From DG-33 sp964345105 (GTDB taxonomy: Archaea > Hadarchaeota > Hadarchaeia > Hadarchaeales > Hadarchaeaceae), in assembly GCA_964345105.1 (NCBI GenBank), contig CAYFPZ010000087.1:1-18610 (forward strand): 18,610 bases of DNA, read 5' to 3'. Under the pieces are notes generated by a model that made no database searches, had not been told where the DNA came from, and was given only the letters and a program-made list of their open reading frames with translations. Made by a program: the position numbers and the translations under genes. Shown piece by piece: positions 7,135 through 14,513 of this stretch. Positions within the stretch are counted from its first letter, which is position 1. Each line of letters opens with the position of its first letter.

Positions 7135-8787
7135 ATGGCAAGCCAGTTAGGAGGACAACAAATACTGATTTTGCCTGAGAAAGTTCAGCGCTACCTAGGG
7201 CGGGATGCCCAGCGTATGAACATTATGGCTGCACGGGTGATCGCTCAGGCAGTACGCACCACTTTGGGACCGCGCGGGATGGACAAGATGCTTGTCGACA
7301 GTTTGGGCGACGTTACTATAACCAACGATGGCGTGACCATTCTGGAGGAGATGGACGTTGAACATCCAGCGGCGAAAATGATGGTGGAGATTTCGAAGGC
7401 GCAAGAGGATGAGGTGGGTGATGGCACAACTACGGCCGTGGTACTTGCGGGAGAGCTTTTGAAAAAGGCTGAGGAGTTACTTGATCAAGACATCCACGCC
7501 ACGGTCATCGCATCTGGGTACCGAAAAGCAGCCGAGAAGGCAAATGAAATTTTGGATAAAATATCGGTTGGTGTTTCAAGAGGAGAAGACAAAATATTGG
7601 GAGAGATCGCCATTACCGCGATGAGCGGCAAGGGGGCTGAGGCACGAGGGGAAAAGCTTGCTGAACTCTGCGTTAAAGCGGTTAAGCAGATAGTGGAGGA
7701 ATTCGATGGCAAGCTTGAGGCTGATATCGATAACATCAAGATAGAGAAGAAGAGCGGGGGAGGTTCAGCCGATTCCCAACTAATTCAAGGCCTGGTGCTC
7801 GACAAGGAGGTTGTTCACCCGGGCATGCCGAAGCGTGTCGAGAAAGCGAAGATAGCCCTCCTCAATCTGGCCTTGGAGGTTAAAGAAACAGAAACTAGTG
7901 CTAAGATAAACATAACCGATCCTGAGCAACTCCGGAGCTTCCTCGATGAAGAGCGGCACATGCTTCAAGAGATGGTGGATCTGGTGAAGAAAACAGGAGC
8001 GAACGTCGTGCTTTGTCAAAAGGGCATAGATGATCTCGCCCAGCACTACTTAGCGAAAGTGGGAATCATGGCGGTGAGAAGAGTCAAGGAGTCAGATATA
8101 GAAAAGCTTGCGCGTGCTACCGGTGGAAAAATCGTTACGAATATCAAGGATCTCACGGCGAAAGATCTCGGGTTCGCGGCACAGGTGGAGGAACGTAAGA
8201 TAGCGGGCGAAGAAATGATATTTATCGAGGGTTGCAAAGACCCGAAAGCTGTAAGTCTGCTCGTGCGCGGTGGTACCGAGCATGTGGTCGATGAGGCCGA
8301 GCGTGCAGTGCACGATGCTGTTTCGGTGGTTTCGGTCGCGATAGAGGACGGCAAGATAGTAGCAGGCGGGGGCGCCCCGGAGATAGAGGCCGCGAAGGGA
8401 CTGCGAGAATACGCTGGTACGGTGAGTGGACGCGAGGCACTTGCAATTAATGCGTTTGCCGACGCGATCGAGGTTATCCCGTGGACCTTGGCGGAAAATG
8501 CTGGATTGGATCCAATAGATATCTTGGTGCAGATGCGCGCGGCTCACGAGAAAAAGGATGGCAAAGATATCGGAATTGATGTATTAAGTGGAAAAGTGAC
8601 GAACACTCTTAAATTAGGCATCGTCGAACCCCTTCGCATCAAGACCCAAGCAATTAAATCCGCAAGCGAAGTGACCGAGATGATCATGCGGATTGATGAC
8701 GTTATTGCTGCTGGAAAACTTGAGAAAGAGGAGAGGGCACCAGGACCCCCACCTGGTATGGGGATGGGCGGTATGCCGCCGATGTGA
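7135..8787 (+). CDS. ths: Thermosome subunit (group II chaperonin)
   Basis: A 550-residue group II chaperonin subunit, full length for the family. The ATP site is visible as RTTLGPRGMDKMLVDSLG and TITNDGVTILEEM in the first 80 residues and GDGTTTAVVLAGELL near residue 97. The apical domain and the second equatorial domain (IVAGGGAPEIEAAKGLREYA, then VIPWTLAENAGLDPIDIL) are complete. The tail ends in glycine/methionine-rich GMGMGGMPPM, usual for archaeal thermosomes. It forms a two-ring cage that refolds cytosolic proteins. Its stop TGA shares a base with an ATG (TGATG) that should start the next gene, rpoK, but in a different frame. Which paralogue (alpha or beta) it represents cannot be told. 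Confidence 0.98.
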   Translation: MASQLGGQQILILPEKVQRYLGRDAQRMNIMAARVIAQAVRTTLGPRGMDKMLVDSLGDVTITNDGVTILEEMDVEHPAAKMMVEISKAQEDEVGDGTTTAVVLAGELLKKAEELLDQDIHATVIASGYRKAAEKANEILDKISVGVSRGEDKILGEIAITAMSGKGAEARGEKLAELCVKAVKQIVEEFDGKLEADIDNIKIEKKSGGGSADSQLIQGLVLDKEVVHPGMPKRVEKAKIALLNLALEVKETETSAKINITDPEQLRSFLDEERHMLQEMVDLVKKTGANVVLCQKGIDDLAQHYLAKVGIMAVRRVKESDIEKLARATGGKIVTNIKDLTAKDLGFAAQVEERKIAGEEMIFIEGCKDPKAVSLLVRGGTEHVVDEAERAVHDAVSVVSVAIEDGKIVAGGGAPEIEAAKGLREYAGTVSGREALAINAFADAIEVIPWTLAENAGLDPIDILVQMRAAHEKKDGKDIGIDVLSGKVTNTLKLGIVEPLRIKTQAIKSASEVTEMIMRIDDVIAAGKLEKEERAPGPPPGMGMGGMPPM

Positions 8788-8800
8788 TGGGGGCTCGTCC

Positions 8801-8998
8801 ATTTTCCCAAAAAAATACACCCGCTTTGAGAAGGCCCGCATCGTGGGGGCCAGAGCTCTCCAAATATCAATGGGCGCACCTGTGCTCATCGAGGTGCCTG
8901 AGGGCGTGGGCAATCCCATCGACATTGCTCTATTAGAGTTCGAGAAGGAAGCGATCCCGATAACCATTGTGCGGCGACTGCCTGGCGAATCCGCGTAA
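8801..8998 (+). CDS. rpoK: RNA polymerase subunit Rpo6/RpoK (start anomalous)
   Basis: The frame ending at 8998 encodes KYTRFEKARIVGARALQISM, then GAPVLIEVPEG and FEKEAIPITIVRR, an unmistakable archaeal Rpo6 (RpoK, homologue of bacterial omega and eukaryotic RPB6), which stabilises polymerase assembly. The homologous part is complete at about 60 residues. The start is not normal. No ATG, GTG or TTG lies in this frame between the thermosome C-terminus and KYTRF. The ATT at 8801 would give MFPKKYTRF, close to the usual N-terminus. Alternatively, ATG 8787, coupled to the thermosome stop, would read MGARPFSQK and enter this frame only by a -1 shift at the A7 run 8809-8815. A missing base in the assembly is a third possibility. 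The coordinates use the ATT. Confidence 0.85.
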   Translation: MFPKKYTRFEKARIVGARALQISMGAPVLIEVPEGVGNPIDIALLEFEKEAIPITIVRRLPGESA

Positions 8999-9049
8999 GC
9001 AACGAAAATAATCGTTCAACTAGTTTTTATCAATTCTTAGAAGTTTAAG

Positions 9050-9060
9050 TGTATTTAAGA
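9050..9060 (+). promoter_or_regulatory. TATA box for fen
   Basis: TGTATTTAAGA is centred about 27 bases before GTG 9082, so transcription should begin at or next to the start codon. This indicates a leaderless message. Confidence 0.5.
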
Positions 9061-9081
9061 TGATTTACTATTGGTGTCGAG

Positions 9082-10110
9082 GTGGGCGTCCAGATTGGCG
9101 ACATCGTGCTCAAGCAAAAAGTCGGGTTCGAGCGACTTCGCGGAAAATTAATTGCGATTGACGCTATGAACTCGCTTTATCAGTTTCTCTCTATAATCCG
9201 GCAGCGTGACGGGGAGCTTCTCAAAGACTCTAAAGGGAGAATAACTTCCCATCTATCTGGCCTTTTCTATCGAACTGCGAACTTAATTGAGGCGGGTATT
9301 AAGCCGGTGTATGTGTTCGATGGGGAACCGCCTAAACTTAAGCTGCGCACCGTCAAGCAGCGTCGCGCGGTGAGGAAGGAAGCTGCCGAGGAGTGGGCAG
9401 CCGCGCTTAAGGAGGGCAGAATTAAAGAGGCCAAAAAGTTTGCACAGCGTGCGGGAAGGTTGGACGAGCGGATGATTGAACAATCGCAGACACTTTTAGG
9501 CTACATGGGGCTTCCATGGGTTCAGGCGCCGGGGGAGGGTGAGGCTCAAGCGGCACACCTCGTCCAGCGGGGGGATGTTTGGGCTGCTGCGAGCCAAGAT
9601 TTCGACAGCCTGCTATTTGGAGCCCCAATACTCGTACGTAACTTGGCCATCACTGGCAGGCGGAAGTTACCTGGAAAGGATGCCTACATTGAGGTATTTC
9701 CAGAGGTGATCGAACTCCAACCCCTCCTGAAGGAACTCAGGTTAACTCAAGAACAGCTCGTGGACATTGGCATCTTGGTTGGGACCGATTACAACGCGGG
9801 GATAAAAGGGATAGGGCCAAAGAAGGCACTTGAGCTCGTTCGCGAACACGGTTCCATCAAGCAACTTATGACGACCGAACTTGGGGGAAAATTTGAAGTT
9901 GACCCACTCGAGGTGAGAGATATTTTCTTGAAGCCGAACGTCACAGCTAAATATGAGTTGAAATGGGGCGACCCAGACCCAGAGGGAATTAAAGAGTTCT
10001 TGTGCGGGGGGCACGATTTTTCTGAATCAAGAGTTCAGACCGGTATCGATCGATTGCTCAAAGGACAGCGTGAGCAGGAACAAGTTTCGCTCGAGAAATG
10101 GTTTGGTTAA
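9082..10110 (+). CDS. fen: Flap endonuclease 1
   Basis: A 342-residue FEN-1 that removes 5' flaps during Okazaki-fragment maturation and long-patch repair. Catalytic acidic residues are all present at the standard positions: Asp27 (IAIDAMN), Asp80 (YVFDG), Glu152 and Glu154 (PGEGEAQ), Asp173 and Asp175 (SQDFDSL), and the later LVGTDYN aspartate. The helix-hairpin-helix DNA-binding segment GIKGIGPKKALELV follows. The last residues QVSLEKWF form a PIP box for binding PCNA. GTG 9082 gives the conserved MGVQIGDI start. It converges on pcm with a 4-base overlap. Confidence 0.97.
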   Translation: MGVQIGDIVLKQKVGFERLRGKLIAIDAMNSLYQFLSIIRQRDGELLKDSKGRITSHLSGLFYRTANLIEAGIKPVYVFDGEPPKLKLRTVKQRRAVRKEAAEEWAAALKEGRIKEAKKFAQRAGRLDERMIEQSQTLLGYMGLPWVQAPGEGEAQAAHLVQRGDVWAAASQDFDSLLFGAPILVRNLAITGRRKLPGKDAYIEVFPEVIELQPLLKELRLTQEQLVDIGILVGTDYNAGIKGIGPKKALELVREHGSIKQLMTTELGGKFEVDPLEVRDIFLKPNVTAKYELKWGDPDPEGIKEFLCGGHDFSESRVQTGIDRLLKGQREQEQVSLEKWFG

Positions 10111-10766
10111 TCCCCAGCCTTCCACCCATACTTTCCAACCAGCGGCACAAAGGAGCATCCTCCTCGCTCCTCAATTTTGAGCTTCTCCTTGCCGCGCTTC
10201 TCTGCAACCATCCAAGTCTGGAACATGTAGTGTTGGCCAACTGGTGCGCCAAGCTTCCCTTTGACCTTCAACTGCTTGAGGAGAGGTTCCGGTAGCTTTG
10301 GGGTACAAGCAGTTACGAGTATGCGGTTCCAAGGGGCCTCTTTTTCATAGCCGCATGTCCCATCCCCAACGACGACATGGACCCAGCCATATCCAGTTCG
10401 CTCAAGGTTCGCACGCCCGAACTCAGCTAGCTCGTCAATCCGCTCTATTGAGAATATTTTCCCCTTTTGTCCGACAATCTCGGCGATGAGGGCAGCGTTG
10501 TACCCAGAGCCGGTGCCCACTTCTAGCACCTTCTGCCCTACCTTGAGGTCGAGCGATTCCAACATGATGGCGATCATGCTGGGGGCGGAGATTGTCTGCC
10601 CGTGGCCTATCGAGAGCGGCTGGTCGGCATAGGCATAGTCCCGGATGTTTTCAGGGATAAATTCATGGCGTGGTACTTTTTTGAAAGCGTCGATGATATC
10701 TCGTTTGCTCAAGTAGCCCCATCGGACGAGGCGCTCGACCAACTCCTCGCGCTCCCGCTCGTGCAT
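10107..10766 (-). CDS. pcm: Protein-L-isoaspartate O-methyltransferase
   Basis: A 219-residue SAM-dependent methyltransferase that methylates L-isoaspartyl residues and so starts repair of aged proteins, a common need in thermophiles. Evidence: FKKVPRHEFIPENIRDYAYA (substrate region typical of PCMT), the PLSIGHGQTISAPSMIAIML block, the SAM-binding loop LEVGTGSGYNAALIAEIVG near residue 81, and the acidic end of the second strand, IFSIERIDEL. The C-terminal WNRILVTAC with PEPLLKQLKVKGKLGAPVG completes the family pattern. The length is normal. It converges on fen and is divergent from the DUF371 gene, with 50 bases between their starts. Confidence 0.96.
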   Translation of the reverse strand: MHEREREELVERLVRWGYLSKRDIIDAFKKVPRHEFIPENIRDYAYADQPLSIGHGQTISAPSMIAIMLESLDLKVGQKVLEVGTGSGYNAALIAEIVGQKGKIFSIERIDELAEFGRANLERTGYGWVHVVVGDGTCGYEKEAPWNRILVTACTPKLPEPLLKQLKVKGKLGAPVGQHYMFQTWMVAEKRGKEKLKIEERGGCSFVPLVGKYGWKAGD

Positions 10767-10816
10767 ACAACCAAAATAAATTATCTTCCTTCAAGCTTAA
10801 GGGGGTGAGGGAGAAC

Positions 10817-11242
10817 ATGGGAAAAATCGTTGAGGTCATCACGGCTAAGGGGCATCCACGGATCACTGCGAGGCACTCAACAACATTGATGATCACGAAG
10901 GATGATGAAGTTGGTCCTAGGGGAGATTGCATAATCGCGGTTGCAGCGAGCAAGGGGGCTGCCGAGTTCAGCGATGATTTTAAAAAAGCCGTTAGGTCGG
11001 GCGCGGCAGTTACTGTCACAATTGAAGCTGGTGGTAGCGTGGAGAAAGTTCACGCTTTTGGGCATCCTTCATTAACTCTAGAACATCCGACCGATTTGGT
11101 GGTCAGAAAAAGCAAGTTCATTTGTGGTCGTACGCTCGCGATTAGAGCAGACAAAGCAGCAGCGGGTCTTTCTAGGAGTTTCGTGAGTAAGTTGCAATCC
11201 CTAATGAGCGTGAGAGTAGTGATAGAGGTAGCATCACCGTAA
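10817..11242 (+). CDS. DUF371 family protein
   Basis: A 141-residue protein that resembles the archaeal DUF371 family: EVITAKGHPRITARHSTTLM, then DDEVGPRGDCIIAVAASKGA, then FGHPSLTLEHPTDLVVRKS and GRTLAIRADKAAAGL. The family has no established function that I know. The sequence looks soluble, with alternating beta strands and no membrane segment. I prefer ATG 10817 over the in-frame GTG at 10805, because GGTGAGGGAG then serves as its ribosome-binding site. It is divergent from pcm, and its last 9 bases overlap the Trm112-like gene on the opposite strand. Confidence 0.82.
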   Translation: MGKIVEVITAKGHPRITARHSTTLMITKDDEVGPRGDCIIAVAASKGAAEFSDDFKKAVRSGAAVTVTIEAGGSVEKVHAFGHPSLTLEHPTDLVVRKSKFICGRTLAIRADKAAAGLSRSFVSKLQSLMSVRVVIEVASP

Positions 11243-11398
11243 TTCATCGGGGAGAAGATGAGGGATCCCGTCCACGATAGGGTAGCGTCTCTTACAACTA
11301 ACACAAACCAGCTCGTTACCTTTGAGTTCAACATCGCGCTTGCAGACTGGGCACGCTAGGATTTTTAGCAGTTTGGGATCGATTATGTCTTTCGGCAC
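11234..11398 (-). CDS. Trm112-like small zinc protein
   Basis: A 54-residue protein from GTG 11398 to TGA at 11234. The pattern IDPKLLKILACPVCKRDVEL, a second CVSC pair, then RRYPIVDGIPHLLPDE matches the Trm112/YcaR (UPF0434) family: a four-cysteine zinc ribbon followed by the invariant YP-I-DGIP-LL segment. In eukaryotes and archaea Trm112 activates several methyltransferases acting on tRNA, rRNA and release factor. The start is GTG because an in-frame TAA lies eight codons upstream. A TATA core at 11429-11438 about 35 bases upstream suggests a nearly leaderless message. Its end overlaps DUF371 by 9 bases. Confidence 0.82.
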   Translation of the reverse strand: MPKDIIDPKLLKILACPVCKRDVELKGNELVCVSCKRRYPIVDGIPHLLPDELR

Positions 11399-11426
11399 GC
11401 GGATCGCCTTAATTAAGTCGATTTAG

Positions 11427-11439
11427 GAATACTTAAACC
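11427..11439. promoter_or_regulatory. Shared TATA core between Trm112-like and flippase-like genes
   Basis: GAATACTTAAACC reads as TTTAAGTATTC on the minus strand and ATACTTAAAC on the plus strand. Plus-strand transcription would start near 11460, just before GGAGG at 11461-11465. Minus-strand transcription would start near 11407, about 9 bases before GTG 11398. Confidence 0.4.
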
Positions 11440-11471
11440 GTTTTGTGATATGATGGGACTGGAGGTTTGCA

Positions 11472-12506
11472 TTGGCTAGAACCAAGAGATTCGCCAAACG
11501 GAGGAATCTACTCCTCGCTATTTTCGTTGTCGTGATAGTCGCGATAGCAGCAGTACTTTTTGCACGTGAGGATCTCTACGCGATGTTTCAGGCCTTGGGC
11601 AGAGCCAACCCAATACTAGTGATTTTAGCTTTTGGTGTTTACCTCTTTGGTGTAGCCTTTTGGGCGAGTCGCTGGAATGTGACACTTTCAAGGGTTGGAC
11701 ATCAGGTCGGCCTGCGCAACCTTTACGTGGTGATTTTAGGTGGGATTTTCATCAACAACGTTACGCCATTTACATATTCTGGTGGTGACCCAGTCGCGCG
11801 GGCATATTTGCTGAATAAAACTCAGCGAATTTCATACTCATCCGGCTTTGCCACGATTTTAGGCGAGTTTATATTGGATTTTCCAGTTTTCCTTTCATTT
11901 GTGATGATTGGATTATTACTATCTATTGAATGGACGCCCATTTGGTCAGCATTGGTTATTATGATTGTTTGGGCCGCTATCATTATCGGCTGGAGTTTGC
12001 TTTTTTGGCACGTTCTACGCGGAAAGATGGCAGCGGCACGCATTGGTGGGTTTGTAGCGCGTATAATGGGGTTTTTCCGCAGGCCCGCAAATAAGAAAAG
12101 GATTACTAGAGGAATCAAAAAGTTCTACACCGAGGCCGAGGGCATTATAAGCAGTCGGAAGGTAGCATTTTACGTTGTAACATTTTCAGCGATTTTATGG
12201 ATATTTGGGATTACAAGATTGTTTTTAATTTTCAAAGCGCTTGAGTATGGGTATACTCCCCCCTTGGCGATGTTAGTGTTAGCCACGACTTTACCGTGGA
12301 TGGCAGGCTTGATTCCTCTCCTACCCGCCGGAATCGGTACGGTGGATGTAGCTATGATTCTAATTTTCATGAAATTCATGCCGCCGCAGCTTTATCCAGT
12401 TGCAGCCGCCGCATGGGCCATCGAGCGAGCGATTTCGTTTGTTTTCGGCACAGCGGTCGGAGCGGGCGCGCTATCCTACTTGGGTATTCGAGTTTGGGCA
12501 AAATAA
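11472..12506 (+). CDS. Flippase-like membrane protein (LPG synthase transmembrane-domain family)
   Basis: A 344-residue protein with about eight membrane helices, fitting the lysylphosphatidylglycerol-synthase transmembrane / UPF0104 family. Typical marks are FWASRWNVTLSRVG after the second helix, INNVTPFTYSGGDPVARAYL (the conserved N-x-x-P-x-x-x-GG-x-x-R segment), and LIPLLPAGIGTVDVAMILIF near the end. There is no soluble transferase domain, so it is likely a lipid or lipid-linked sugar flippase, as proposed for related proteins. The start is TTG 11472 with GGAGGTTT just upstream. Residues 5-44 are strikingly like the N-terminus of the DedA protein at 16613 (24 of 40 identical), although the rest belongs to another family. 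Confidence 0.87.
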   Translation: MARTKRFAKRRNLLLAIFVVVIVAIAAVLFAREDLYAMFQALGRANPILVILAFGVYLFGVAFWASRWNVTLSRVGHQVGLRNLYVVILGGIFINNVTPFTYSGGDPVARAYLLNKTQRISYSSGFATILGEFILDFPVFLSFVMIGLLLSIEWTPIWSALVIMIVWAAIIIGWSLLFWHVLRGKMAAARIGGFVARIMGFFRRPANKKRITRGIKKFYTEAEGIISSRKVAFYVVTFSAILWIFGITRLFLIFKALEYGYTPPLAMLVLATTLPWMAGLIPLLPAGIGTVDVAMILIFMKFMPPQLYPVAAAAWAIERAISFVFGTAVGAGALSYLGIRVWAK

Positions 12507-12547
12507 TTATGCGTGGAATTTTTGAGTTAAATTAAAAGTAGAATGCA

Positions 12548-12572
12548 ACTTCTCGTGAGAAGTAATCTTTTA
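12548..12572. terminator. Hairpin between convergent genes
   Basis: A perfect 7-bp stem, ACTTCTC (12548-12554) and GAGAAGT (12557-12563), is separated by only GT and followed by AATCTTTTA. It lies between the flippase-like gene and the converging DUF457 gene, where a bidirectional terminator would be expected. The strict pairing would leave a two-base loop, so the actual loop is probably CGTG. Confidence 0.4.
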
Positions 12573-13064
12573 GAAACCCGCGTATAATCCTGCCCAGCGT
12601 AAAGCTAGCACGGTGCACGCTATAACGAAGAACAATCCCTCAATGGCCAATGTTTTTTTGCTTGTCAGGTAAGTCCAGAAATCGTATGGGAATACAGGGA
12701 TACCATAAAACTTTTTGCTGAAAGGGTAAAGTAACAGCCTACCCTTCTCGTCGAAGCACTCCATCAGGATGTGCAAGATGCCTCCTATCGAAAATGATAT
12801 TGCGATGGTTAAGCTACTAGCGACCGCGAAATAATCGAGTAAGAGGTACACAAACGGGAGTAGTATTACGTAAAAAAACGGGGTGTGGAGGAAGCTTGCG
12901 GCGTGGAATTCAGTCAAGGCGTTTTTAGGCGTTTTTTTCCTAAGCAAGGTCGGGAGAACATCAAAATTAGGTGCCCCGCTACCAAGAAGTAGTGCGATTA
13001 GACTTATTTGATTAGGAAATAGTCCGTAAATGATAAGCGGGATAGTCGCGTGGGCAATCATCAT
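12570..13064 (-). CDS. DUF457/YdjM-like membrane-bound putative metal-dependent hydrolase
   Basis: A 164-residue protein with four or five membrane helices. The N-terminal HATIPLIIYGLFPN, the loop LGSGAPNFDVLPTLLRKK, FLHTPFFYVILLP, and GGILHILMECFDEKGRLLLY carry the spaced histidine and aspartate residues typical of the YdjM/DUF457 group, annotated as membrane-bound hydrolases on the basis of these residues. The late segment (PFSKKFYGIPVFPYDFW) is also typical. The biochemical activity is not established. Its start overlaps the small membrane gene upstream by 4 bases (ATGA), showing an operon. Confidence 0.78.
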   Translation of the reverse strand: MMIAHATIPLIIYGLFPNQISLIALLLGSGAPNFDVLPTLLRKKTPKNALTEFHAASFLHTPFFYVILLPFVYLLLDYFAVASSLTIAISFSIGGILHILMECFDEKGRLLLYPFSKKFYGIPVFPYDFWTYLTSKKTLAIEGLFFVIACTVLALRWAGLYAGF

Positions 13065-13249
13065 TTTCTCAGCTCCTGCGCCATTCTAAACACGGCGATG
13101 ATGAATAAAGAAAGAAATGGTATAATTATAACAAGCGTGTAGATTCCCAGCTCGTAGATGACTAATCCTAGTACGATGAGGCCCATCAAGATCCAAGTAG
13201 CTACGTATGCCCAGTTTGCCCGAATCCATTTTTTTAAGTTTACCCTCAT
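13061..13249 (-). CDS. Small two-helix membrane protein
   Basis: A 62-residue protein with a basic N-terminus (MRVNLKKWIRANW), two hydrophobic helices (about residues 15-33 and 36-54) separated by a short turn, and a charged end (RMAQELRK). I do not recognise a family. It looks real because of the ATGA overlap with the DUF457 gene and a TATA core about 35 bases upstream at 13280-13290. It may be an accessory subunit of that membrane hydrolase-like protein. Confidence 0.6.
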   Translation of the reverse strand: MRVNLKKWIRANWAYVATWILMGLIVLGLVIYELGIYTLVIIIPFLSLFIIAVFRMAQELRK

Positions 13250-13277
13250 GGATTGCCTAATCGAGATTTTGTTAGAA

Positions 13278-13290
13278 CGTTTTAAATATA
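13278..13290. promoter_or_regulatory. Shared TATA core between the small membrane gene and GT4 gene
   Basis: CGTTTTAAATATA is nearly symmetrical and can act as a TATA box in both directions. It lies about 30 bases from both flanking start codons (13249 minus, 13318 plus). The plus-strand gene also has GGAGG at 13308-13312. Confidence 0.5.
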
Positions 13291-13317
13291 GCCCCCCAAA
13301 GATTTCTGGAGGCTCAA

Positions 13318-14466
13318 ATGAGAATTCTGCACGTAAACCCCTTTTTCTCCCCTTACCCAGGTGGCACGGAGAATTACATATTTGAGTTATGTAAGCGTTT
13401 ATCCAAGAAGAATTCTGTGAGTGTCATCACCTCTAGGTTGCCCCGGACGAAGAAAGAGGAAGTGGTGGTGGGAACAAAAGTATATAGAATTGGGAGCCTT
13501 ATCCTTAGAAAACTCCCAGCTTTCCTTCCGCCCCCATACTCTATCCCATTCTTTTTCCCCCATCATTTTTTCAAAGTGTGTAAAAAAGAAAAGCCTGATA
13601 TTATCCACTTGCACAACCGATTTTTCCTAAGCTTCTCATCGACAGTCATATGGAAAAAATTTTTGAGCAGGCCGCTTTTCCTCACATTGCACAATGCTCG
13701 CACAGTGGGGATAAGCAAGGAGATTGATAGAGCAGGGCAAATTTTAGACGATTTGGTAGGTAATCAGGTGATGAGGCGGGCAGATAAAATTATCGCGAAC
13801 AGTAAATGGACTTTAGAGGTTACAGTTCCAAAAGATTACCCCCGCGAGCGGGCAGAGATAATTTTCAACGGAGTCGACACAAAAAAATTCAAGAAAATTA
13901 AAACAGATTTAAAGGACGAGTTCGGCTGCGAGTTCCTCTCCGCAACCGTTTGTAGGCTTGTCCCCCAGAAGGGAGCCGAGTACTTAATAAAGGCCGTAAA
14001 GGAAATCAAACGCGATTTTAAGGCTGTGATAATAGGCAGGGGGCCCGAACTAGAGAGGTTGAAATCGTTAGCAAATAAATCCGGGGTCGAAAAAAGGGTT
14101 ATTTTCGTGACTCAGACTATTCCCTTAAGAAAATTGATAGAGTATTATTCCGCGAGCGATTTCTTCATTTTGCCTTCCTTATGGGAGCCGTTTGGGATAG
14201 TTTTGCTCGAGGCGATGGCGTGTGAAAATCCAATCGTCTCCACAAAAGTCGGCGGTATCCCCGAGGTAGTTTCTGATTGTGGCTTGCTTGTCGAACCGCG
14301 CAGCCCCGAGCAAATAGCAGAGGCGGTTAATAAGTTGATCGATGACGAAAAACTTAGAAAAAAGTTGTCGAGGAAAGCGAGAGAGAGAAGCGAAAATGTT
14401 TTTAATTTTGACGTTATAGCAGGAAAAGTTGAACGAAGTTACAAGAATTATCTTGGGGGAAAGTGA
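13318..14466 (+). CDS. GT4-family glycosyltransferase
   Basis: A 382-residue GT-B-fold glycosyltransferase of the GT4 type. The N-terminal domain opens with MRILHVNPFFSPYPGGTENY (glycine-rich acceptor loop) and includes KPDIIHLHNRFFL. The C-terminal domain has IFNGVDTKKFKK, CRLVPQKGAEYLIKAVKEI, VIIGRGPELERL and the nucleotide-sugar binding EPFGIVLLEAMA (EX7E) around residue 290. No membrane helix is present, so it should act on the cytoplasmic face, adding sugar from an NDP-sugar to a lipid or glycan acceptor. The coding sequence looks more A-rich than the housekeeping genes to the left. It is followed by a GT2 gene after 47 bases, probably in the same cluster. Confidence 0.92.
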   Translation: MRILHVNPFFSPYPGGTENYIFELCKRLSKKNSVSVITSRLPRTKKEEVVVGTKVYRIGSLILRKLPAFLPPPYSIPFFFPHHFFKVCKKEKPDIIHLHNRFFLSFSSTVIWKKFLSRPLFLTLHNARTVGISKEIDRAGQILDDLVGNQVMRRADKIIANSKWTLEVTVPKDYPRERAEIIFNGVDTKKFKKIKTDLKDEFGCEFLSATVCRLVPQKGAEYLIKAVKEIKRDFKAVIIGRGPELERLKSLANKSGVEKRVIFVTQTIPLRKLIEYYSASDFFILPSLWEPFGIVLLEAMACENPIVSTKVGGIPEVVSDCGLLVEPRSPEQIAEAVNKLIDDEKLRKKLSRKARERSENVFNFDVIAGKVERSYKNYLGGK

Positions 14467-14513
14467 AAAATGCGATATTCATAAATTAGTTTACCTAACT
14501 AATGGTGACCTGC

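Noticed and set aside
8092..8547. Antisense 151-codon ORF inside the thermosome gene
   Set aside because: It is a shadow frame opposite a strongly conserved gene, with no family features.
8693..8998. A 101-codon ATG-started frame containing rpoK
   Set aside because: Its first 36 codons are the thermosome C-terminus read out of frame, with no Rpo6-like sequence. An Rpo6 with this extension would be unlike the family.
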